Program-made: the position numbers and the translations under genes
In this document: positions 8,301-14,290 of the stretch, piece by piece
How the letters are laid out: each line of letters starts with the position of its first letter
Numbering within the stretch: the first letter of the stretch is position 1
Notes under the pieces: model-generated
The model's database searches: none
Seen by the model: only the letters and a program-made list of their open reading frames with translations
Told to the model about the DNA's origin: nothing
DNA from: CAYZPB01 sp964480445
Lineage (GTDB): Bacteria > Bacillota > Bacilli > Tepidibacillales > Tepidibacillaceae
Length of the DNA: 16,764 bases
Assembly (NCBI GenBank): GCA_964480445.1
Contig: CAYZPB010000020.1
Location: forward strand, 1 to 16,764
Direction: 5' to 3'

Positions 8301-8339
8301 AATAATAAAAACCCAATTATTATCGAGGGATAATTGGGT
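8301..8339 (-). terminator. Intrinsic terminator in the btuF leader
   Basis: On the minus strand a perfect 10-bp stem, ACCCAATTAT (8339-8330) with ATAATTGGGT (8320-8311), encloses a 9-nt loop and is followed by TTTTATTATT (8310-8301). It lies between the cobalamin aptamer and the btuF ribosome binding site, the position expected for a riboswitch-controlled attenuator that stops transcription when B12 is bound. The stem is AT-rich in its upper half, so it may be of moderate strength. Confidence 0.85.
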
Positions 8340-8400
8340 ACAAATCTATTTATAAATAGTCAGAAGCCACTTCTTTCCCTCGAAGAGTTAACATCCTTCG

Positions 8401-8556
8401 TCAATAGGCAGGTCTCCTGACTCTTGGCAATGCTTGACTGCCCCTTCCCATCGCTTATGCGACAGTGGTTTTTTGCAGCTGCTTCCAATTACAGTGGCGG
8501 GACCGTGTTGGTTTTGCACCAACTTCCCTTTTAATCCTCCAAAGAGGAACCTATCA
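8401..8556 (-). promoter_or_regulatory. Cobalamin (B12) riboswitch aptamer, class I-like
   Basis: Read on the minus strand this contains the conserved cobalamin-aptamer blocks in order. The P1 5' strand GATAGG is at 8555-8550 and the GGGAAG stretch follows. The P5 hairpin TTGGT-GCAAA-ACCAA is at 8522-8508, and the core ACGGTCCCGCCACTGT at 8506-8491. A second CCACTG and the peripheral GGGAAGGGGCAGTCAAGCATTGCCAAG region follow, which favours the larger adenosylcobalamin class. The B12 box AGTCAGGAGACCTGCC is at 8422-8407 and the P1 3' strand CCTATT at 8408-8403. It should bind adenosylcobalamin and repress btuFCD through the downstream terminator. The class assignment is inferred from the peripheral elements; the family is not in doubt. 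Confidence 0.96.
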
Positions 8557-8580
8557 ACTAAACGCTATTTAATTATCTAA

Positions 8581-8609
8581 AGCATATCTTATTCATAGCG
8601 AGCTTACAA
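8581..8609 (-). promoter_or_regulatory. Candidate promoter for the riboswitch-btuFCD transcript
   Basis: On the minus strand TTGTAA (8609-8604) is separated by exactly 17 nt from TATGCT (8586-8581), each matching four of six consensus bases. Transcription would start about 20 nt before the aptamer. A better lone -10 (GATAAT, 8577-8572) lacks a matching -35. The gap between cobO and the aptamer must hold a promoter if btuFCD is independent of cobO. Confidence 0.35.
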
Positions 8610-8622
8610 GTCTAACTTCGGA

Positions 8623-9177
8623 CTACAAATCGATTCCTTCAACCGCAATTAAGCCGTTCTTATAATAATGCTTAATCATCTCAATCTCAGAAACTAAATC
8701 AGCAATTCCCATCAGTTCTTCTTGTAAGCCCCGCCCAGTTATAACTATATGTAAGTTTTTAGGCCGTGCTTTTAAAATCTTTACAACCTCTTCAAGCGGA
8801 AGTACATCATCAATCGCAAAACCAGTAATCGCCAACGCATAGTTCAGCTCGTCGAGAACAATTAGATCGTATTCACCAGATAGAATACGCTCCTTGGCAA
8901 ATTCCCAGGCCTGCGCTAAGCTTGCGCGTTGTTCCTCAACAGTCTTCTCCCAAGTGAAGCCAATACCCAACTGTTTTACTTCAACTCCTAGACGCTTGAG
9001 CGAGCTAATTTCACCTGAGTATGAATCTGCAGATTTAATAAATTGAAAGAAACCAACACGCTTGTCGTAGCCAGCTGCACGAACAGCTAATCCAATCGCT
9101 GCAGAAGTTTTTCCTTTACCACTTCCGGTGTAGACTAGTATTAGACCTTTATTATTTTGCTTAGCCTTCGGTTTCAT
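8623..9177 (-). CDS. cobO: Cob(I)yrinic acid a,c-diamide / cob(I)alamin adenosyltransferase (CobO/BtuR family)
   Basis: This enzyme adds the 5'-deoxyadenosyl group from ATP to the cobalt of cob(I)alamin or its precursors, making the coenzyme form. The 184-residue protein has the family's P-loop TGSGKGKTSAA (about 17-27), AAGYDKRVGFFQFIK, the Walker B-like DLIVLDELNYAL and the nucleotide-proximal VITGRGL. Length is normal. The tail IKHYYKNGLIAVEGIDL corresponds to the family's IKH..-GI-A-GI ending but is somewhat divergent. The ATG is 1 nt after the gluP stop, with GAGAGGT upstream, so it is the last gene of the upstream transcript. It lies before, not after, the riboswitch, so that riboswitch cannot control it directly. 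Adjacency to btuFCD suggests that imported corrinoids are adenosylated by this enzyme. Confidence 0.93.
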   Translation of the reverse strand: MKPKAKQNNKGLILVYTGSGKGKTSAAIGLAVRAAGYDKRVGFFQFIKSADSYSGEISSLKRLGVEVKQLGIGFTWEKTVEEQRASLAQAWEFAKERILSGEYDLIVLDELNYALAITGFAIDDVLPLEEVVKILKARPKNLHIVITGRGLQEELMGIADLVSEIEMIKHYYKNGLIAVEGIDL

Positions 9178-9178
9178 T

Positions 9179-10756
9179 TTAAAAACCTCTCAGATCCTGC
9201 TTTATTTGTTCAATCAGATCAGCTGCTTCAGTAAAGTCTGGGTCAAACTTTAAGGCCTTTTCTAAAAGCTCAACTGCTTCATTATAATTCTGATTGAACA
9301 GTTCAATTAAAGCCAAATTGTAATAGACCTCAGGAAAGTTCTCTTCCTTTTCTAAGGCTAAATTATACTGTGTCCTTGCACCGGAAAGATCTTCTATTGT
9401 CAGTAATGTATTGCCATAGTAGAAATTAAAAAGTGACTCCTCGGGATAGGCAGCAATCAGAAAACTAAAAATCTCCTCCGCCTTCTTTGTATCACCTTTT
9501 TGCAGAGCACTCTGTCCAATCAGATAGATTGCTGGACTTGCTGTCGTCGGCTCCTCTTGAACCGCATAGACAGTCACACCCGCCAAACCAAGTAAAAGTA
9601 TAATAGAGAGAATGGTTAACCATAACTTACGTTTAGCATCACCGCGCACCATATGCGTTAAAGCTGCAACTAGAAATCCGGCGAATAAACCACCAAAATG
9701 TGCAAAAAAATCAATGTTTGGCATGGTAAAGCCAAAAATTATATTTATTGCTAAAATCACAATAATATCGCGACCGACCGTTGAAAAAAATAACTTGGGA
9801 TAAATTAATCCGAAATAGAGTAAGGCACCAAAAAGTCCATAAACAGCCCCAGAAGCTCCGGCAGCAATACTTTCCGGTGATAAAATCATACTTACAATAT
9901 TACCAGCAATGCCAGCACCAAGATAAATCGTCAAAAAACGGATCGAACCAAATATTCTCTCAGTCACTCGTCCTAAAAAATAAATTGCTAGGTTATTAAA
10001 TAGGAAATGTGTTAACCCAATATGTAGAAACATCGGCGTTATTAATCGCCAATACTCACCACTTTTTATAAGAAAAGTCTCTTTAGCGCCAAAGTTTAAT
10101 AGAATCTCAGTATCGGTGCTGCCACCGGCCAGAGTCATTGCCAGAAAAACCAAGGCATTAATAGCAATAAGGGAATATGTCACAATTGGTCTGCCTTGTC
10201 CAAAAAAGTCTGCCCATTTCCGCCTCTCTTCAGCATCGTGTTCGCGGATTTCTGCCAAAGCTTCTGCTCGATCAATCAGATCTTTTTCTACTAACCGGGC
10301 AATAAAAATTTCCCGTTTGAGCGGCGTTTTCATGAACACCTCAGACGGGATTGCTTCAACTTGTAATTCGACATCGATATAACCTGAGTGGATTGTAGTC
10401 TTTTTGGTCGAAGTAAGTTGGTTTTCTTCTAGTATCTGCACAACCTCTGCTGATGGAGTCTGTGTAAAAACATATAAATTAATCAACCGGACTTGCTTGC
10501 CACTAAGCTGGTCCGACATCTGTTGTACCACATTCCCCATCTGCAATATATCGTTTTTAATATGGTTAGGCCAGATATATCCCAGTGTTGCTAAGCGGAT
10601 ATAAATTACTTCTTTTCGCGTAACTTTACTCAGATTAACAACTTGCTCCGCTTCATCAACATTTATCTCGGCTCCATCAGGCGCCGGTAATAAATTAAAA
10701 CCATAATTTAAGGCAATATCACGTGTTATCGACCAGAGATAATCATTGCTTTGCAT
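9179..10756 (-). CDS. gluP: YqgP/GluP-type rhomboid intramembrane serine protease with C-terminal TPRs
   Basis: A polytopic membrane protease of 525 residues, laid out like B. subtilis YqgP (GluP). It has an N-terminal cytosolic domain (about 1-180), a rhomboid core (about 190-370), one further membrane span (about 378-398) and C-terminal TPRs (about 408-520). The catalytic dyad is visible as Ser302 in AAGASGAVYG and His353 in FFAHFGG; their spacing of 51 is what I recall for YqgP. The L1-loop WR (Trp236-Arg237) and the HFLFNN stretch on the next helix are also present. YqgP cleaves the magnesium transporter MgtE with FtsH; a similar membrane quality-control role is inferred. The start overlaps the TPM gene by 14 nt and cobO follows after 1 nt. 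The last two TPR units (about 442-507) are clear; the first is weaker. Confidence 0.93.
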   Translation of the reverse strand: MQSNDYLWSITRDIALNYGFNLLPAPDGAEINVDEAEQVVNLSKVTRKEVIYIRLATLGYIWPNHIKNDILQMGNVVQQMSDQLSGKQVRLINLYVFTQTPSAEVVQILEENQLTSTKKTTIHSGYIDVELQVEAIPSEVFMKTPLKREIFIARLVEKDLIDRAEALAEIREHDAEERRKWADFFGQGRPIVTYSLIAINALVFLAMTLAGGSTDTEILLNFGAKETFLIKSGEYWRLITPMFLHIGLTHFLFNNLAIYFLGRVTERIFGSIRFLTIYLGAGIAGNIVSMILSPESIAAGASGAVYGLFGALLYFGLIYPKLFFSTVGRDIIVILAINIIFGFTMPNIDFFAHFGGLFAGFLVAALTHMVRGDAKRKLWLTILSIILLLGLAGVTVYAVQEEPTTASPAIYLIGQSALQKGDTKKAEEIFSFLIAAYPEESLFNFYYGNTLLTIEDLSGARTQYNLALEKEENFPEVYYNLALIELFNQNYNEAVELLEKALKFDPDFTEAADLIEQIKQDLRGF

Positions 10757-11414
10757 TTGACCGCTTCCTATTTAACATGATTATAATAATTAACAGAATG
10801 ACTAAGAGTAAAACAATGATAGAAACAATAACTATCCAAGGGTTAAGACCTTCCTCATCACAATTCAATAAAACTGAAGAGTCGGAATCAGGACTTATAG
10901 GGATTGTAACCTCATTCTTAAAGGTATCTAACTGTGATGGGATATCTTTGCTAATCCCTTTAGTTAACTCAATTAGAGCCCCTGCAACATTTGACGTATC
11001 GGAAACATAGGGTATAAAATAAGTCTCTATTTCCTGCTGGAAAAATTGGTCATTAAGGTTTTTTTGTTCTAATAAGTCCCCAGTAGTAATATAAATCTCA
11101 CGTTTTCCAGAATAAATTAATATGAAAATTGTATCCTGAGAAAAATCGAGATTATTGAATATTTTTTTAGCATCGGTCTTGATATCGTATTCGTTCGTAT
11201 CAGAAGGAATAATTAGATAACGATAACGTTCGGGCAGCGCTTGTGCCGTTTCAATAATCGCCGTTTGCTCTTCCTCCGTAAAATAGTCATAAGGATCAGC
11301 AAGAGTAGGGTTATTAGTCACAGACACCGCTAAGCCAATCATCGGTACAACAAATAAAGCAGTCATAGCCATAAGCATACAAATAACTATCTTTCTAATA
11401 TTTTGCACTTTCAC
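10743..11414 (-). CDS. TPM-domain protein, signal peptide plus C-terminal membrane anchor
   Basis: A 223-residue protein with an N-terminal signal segment (about 1-30). A TPM domain (about 38-155; Psb32/YgcG type) follows, then an acidic linker (about 170-190) and one strong membrane helix (about 192-214) ending in a basic tail NRKRSNAKQ. The topology therefore places the TPM domain outside the membrane. TPM matches are DYFTEEEQTAII at the start, DTIFILIYSGKREIYITTGD, and the terminal helix with GALIELTKGI. The start is a GTG at 11414 with AGGTGG 7 nt upstream. TPM proteins often associate with membrane protein maintenance; in photosynthetic organisms Psb32 acts in photosystem II repair. The 14-nt overlap with gluP suggests linked expression and possibly a joint function. 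The specific role is not known. Confidence 0.85.
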   Translation of the reverse strand: MKVQNIRKIVICMLMAMTALFVVPMIGLAVSVTNNPTLADPYDYFTEEEQTAIIETAQALPERYRYLIIPSDTNEYDIKTDAKKIFNNLDFSQDTIFILIYSGKREIYITTGDLLEQKNLNDQFFQQEIETYFIPYVSDTSNVAGALIELTKGISKDIPSQLDTFKNEVTIPISPDSDSSVLLNCDEEGLNPWIVIVSIIVLLLVILLIIIIMLNRKRSNAKQ

Positions 11415-11431
11415 TAGATACCACCTGATTC

Positions 11432-12406
11432 CTATTCATAAAAACAATGCGTCCCAATATGTGTAACAATTGGACGCTTAAAGTATCCTACCCTTGAAAT
11501 TTTTGGATTATTAAAGAATATCGCACCTTCCACAGGATCAACGCCACGCAATGCTTCTTCAGCAGCCTGATAGTAACTATCAGTTGGTTTCGCTCGGTTA
11601 TACTGACCATTGGAAATTGGTGTGAATTGTCTAGGCTGGTAGATCACATCGCGAATTGTACTAGGCCAATTAGGTGACTTAATGCGATTCATAATCACTG
11701 AGCCAACAGCAACCTTACCTTCATAGGGCTCACCAACTGCTTCGGCATAGATAATTTTTGCTAGCAATTCTAAGTCAGCAACAGTATAAGGTACTATTGT
11801 ATCCGTATTCGTATAGTCTAAGGTTATTTTTTCAGTTGGGTCTATAAAAAGAACTGCACCCGCCTCAGGTTCACATTCAATCATATTATTCCACATACGT
11901 AATGCATCCTCTAAAATTCCTGTTTTACTTGCAATAGTCGAAAAAAGTTCACCTTCCTCAACAGTATAAGTTCGAAAATCTCGAATATCGACTCGTCTAT
12001 CCGTACCTTGCCAGTCAACAAATTTGTCGTAGAGCTCGGCTACTGTTCGCAGAGGTATATAAGTCCGTCCATCAATAATAATTGCACGGTTTTCCATGAA
12101 AAGTGTTGTCCCATCTTGAATTACCCGACGGCTATTCTGGTAGAACTTTGTAATCTGTTCACCATTAGAAATCGTAATCGCTCGTTCTTCACCACACCAA
12201 TCCACATCAAATCCTAACAGCTCAGTGTAGTTGCGAACGGGAATAAAGGTCCGATTATTTATTAATTTAGCTTGATCACTGCCAGCAAATTCTTCATCAT
12301 CTACGTATATCTTAATTGAACTCGCAAAAACGCTTGTTGGTAATAATGACAGACAGAGAATAAATATTAATGCAATAAAAAGAACCCGCCATTTTTTCCT
12401 GTGCAT
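11432..12406 (-). CDS. Secreted SleB/CwlJ-type cell-wall hydrolase with copper amine oxidase-like N-domain
   Basis: A secreted 324-residue protein. The signal peptide ends near VFA-SS (about residue 28). A copper amine oxidase-like stalk domain (about 30-142) contains two copies of the telltale RTFIPVR / RTYIPLR strand. A LysM-like stretch with YTVEEGELFSTIASKTG (about 147-163) follows, then a Hydrolase_2 (SleB) catalytic domain from about 210 to the end, with the likely catalytic Glu222 in IIYAEAVGEP and the family's NRI, RQF and AIFFNNP. SleB homologs are lytic transglycosylases that cut spore-cortex peptidoglycan; here the target may be vegetative wall or cortex. I start at the ATG at 12406, which has GGAGG 8 nt upstream; a GTG at 12433 would put nine extra residues before the signal peptide. 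Confidence 0.9.
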   Translation of the reverse strand: MHRKKWRVLFIALIFILCLSLLPTSVFASSIKIYVDDEEFAGSDQAKLINNRTFIPVRNYTELLGFDVDWCGEERAITISNGEQITKFYQNSRRVIQDGTTLFMENRAIIIDGRTYIPLRTVAELYDKFVDWQGTDRRVDIRDFRTYTVEEGELFSTIASKTGILEDALRMWNNMIECEPEAGAVLFIDPTEKITLDYTNTDTIVPYTVADLELLAKIIYAEAVGEPYEGKVAVGSVIMNRIKSPNWPSTIRDVIYQPRQFTPISNGQYNRAKPTDSYYQAAEEALRGVDPVEGAIFFNNPKISRVGYFKRPIVTHIGTHCFYE

Positions 12407-12433
12407 ATCACTAACCTCCTCATAATTTCTCAC

Positions 12434-14290
12434 TTAAACTATATTATCATATTCAAACTGGCTTTTATATAGTTTAGCATAAAAGCCACCACTAGCCAAC
12501 AACTCCTCATGCGTGCCCTGTTCTACGATGTCTCCCTCGTCTAACACCAAAATTAAGTCTGCATTACGGATTGTTGAAAGACGATGTGCAATAACAAAGC
12601 TTGTCCGACCCTTCATTAAATTATCCATCGCCCGCTGAATCAAAATCTCAGTCCTAGTATCAACACTGCTTGTAGCCTCATCCAGAATCAACATCTGCGG
12701 ATCTGCAAGTATTGCCCGGGCAATTGTTAAAAGTTGTTTCTGTCCCTGTGATATGTTGTCTGCCTCTTCATTTAGTACCATCGCGTAACCGTCAGGTAAG
12801 GTTCGCACAAAATGATCCACCTGCGCTGCGGTCGCCGCTGCTATAACTTCTTCATCAGTTGCAGTGAGTTTACCGTAACGAATGTTCTCAGCAATCGTGC
12901 CACTAAAAAGCCAGGTGTCCTGCAGAACCATACCGAAGAGACCCCGCAGATCATTCCTTCTAAATAATCTTATATCGTTACCATTGATTGTAATCGCACC
13001 CTCATCAACATCGTAAAAACGCATCAGCAACTTAACTAGCGTTGTTTTGCCAGCACCAGTCGGTCCGACGATAGCAATTTTTTGTCCTGGTTCGACAGTT
13101 GCTGTAAAGTTATGAATAACTGGCTTGTTTGGTTCATAGCTAAAAGTAATGTTTTCAAATGCAAGATTACCAGTAACATCAAAGCTATTATCTAGTTCAG
13201 GCAGTTTTTCTTCCTCCTCCAATAATTCAAATACGCGCTCTGAAGCTGCGGCAGTCTGCTGGAGGATATTAGAGATATTGGCGACGGAGGTGATTGGCTC
13301 TGTAAAAGCACGGACATATTGCATAAAGGCTTGAATACCACCAACCGTCATCGCGCCACTTGTAATTAAAATCCCACCCACTAGCACAATCACCACATAA
13401 ATCAGGTTGCTAAGAAAACGAATTAGCGGCATCATTAGGCCAGACAGAAAGTTAGCTTTCCAGGCTGAATCGTAAAGCCGATCATTATATTTATCGAATT
13501 GCTCAATTGATTGTTCCTCACCGGAAAATGCTTTGACAACTGTATGTGCACCGAACATTTCTTCGACATGACTATTAACGCGACCAAGGTATTTCTGCTG
13601 ATTTGCAAAATATCCTTGCGACTTCCTTACAATTAGTGAAATAACGACAAATGACAGCGGCAAAATGACTAAGGTTATTAAAGTCAACTGCCAGCTGATT
13701 GATAGCATCATAACTGTAATTGCAATTATTGAAGTAATCGACGTAATAATCTGTGTTAGACTCTGATTCAAGGTCGAACTAATCAAGTCAACGTCGTTAG
13801 TAATCCGCGAAAGTACCTCGCCGTAAGGGGTCCTGTCATAATATCTAACCGGTAATCTCTGCAGCTTCGCCATAATATCTTGACGCAGTCGATAGGTTAA
13901 CTTCATACTTACACCGGACATAATGAAACCCACAATAAAGGAAAGCACAGCACTCAGTATATAGATAGCCATTAGGAACAATAGAATCTCCGCAATTCGA
14001 TCAAAATCAATAGTTCCCGTGCCGGCAATTTGTTGCATCACACCAGTAAAAAGAACGTCAGTCGCTGAGCCAAGTATTTTAGGTCCCCAGTTTGCTAGGA
14101 TCGTTGACACGATTGCCAAGGTCCAGACAGCCAAAATCGCCCACTTATATCTTCCGAGATAGCGGAGCAGTTTAAGGAGAGCACCTTTAAAATCTTTCGG
14201 CTTCTCTTTTGCACCTACCAAACCACTCACCGGGCCGCCGCTACCATGACCAAGACCACCCATTGGTCTACCACGTTTTTTTTCACTCAT
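12434..14290 (-). CDS. Heterodimeric ABC exporter subunit with the catalytic nucleotide site
   Basis: A 618-residue half-transporter: a Gly-rich cytosolic N-terminus (about 1-35), six membrane helices (about 48-345) and a nucleotide-binding domain (about 375-610). Walker A is GPTGAGKTT (409-417), the Q-loop VLQDTW (about 455-460), Walker B LILDE with the catalytic Glu538, and the switch His569 is intact. The ABC signature is ISQGQ (513-517), not LSGGQ. That deviation, together with the altered Walker B and H-loop of the partner encoded just upstream, is the pattern of heterodimeric exporters such as TM287/288. The substrate is not predictable; lipids, peptides or drugs are all possible. The start overlaps the partner's stop in an ATGA and has a strong AAGGAGG, supporting coupled, balanced expression. 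Confidence 0.94.
   Translation of the reverse strand: MSEKKRGRPMGGLGHGSGGPVSGLVGAKEKPKDFKGALLKLLRYLGRYKWAILAVWTLAIVSTILANWGPKILGSATDVLFTGVMQQIAGTGTIDFDRIAEILLFLMAIYILSAVLSFIVGFIMSGVSMKLTYRLRQDIMAKLQRLPVRYYDRTPYGEVLSRITNDVDLISSTLNQSLTQIITSITSIIAITVMMLSISWQLTLITLVILPLSFVVISLIVRKSQGYFANQQKYLGRVNSHVEEMFGAHTVVKAFSGEEQSIEQFDKYNDRLYDSAWKANFLSGLMMPLIRFLSNLIYVVIVLVGGILITSGAMTVGGIQAFMQYVRAFTEPITSVANISNILQQTAAASERVFELLEEEEKLPELDNSFDVTGNLAFENITFSYEPNKPVIHNFTATVEPGQKIAIVGPTGAGKTTLVKLLMRFYDVDEGAITINGNDIRLFRRNDLRGLFGMVLQDTWLFSGTIAENIRYGKLTATDEEVIAAATAAQVDHFVRTLPDGYAMVLNEEADNISQGQKQLLTIARAILADPQMLILDEATSSVDTRTEILIQRAMDNLMKGRTSFVIAHRLSTIRNADLILVLDEGDIVEQGTHEELLASGGFYAKLYKSQFEYDNIV

Noticed and set aside
8346..8359. 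Perfect palindrome CTATTTATAAATAG in the btuF leader
   Set aside because: All but two bases are A or T; it may form a weak hairpin but there is no evidence it is an operator.
8563..8600. CGCTAT / ATAGCG inverted repeat after cobO as a possible terminator
   Set aside because: The stem is only 6 bp with a loop of about 26 nt and is followed by a run of just three T residues, so termination is unlikely.
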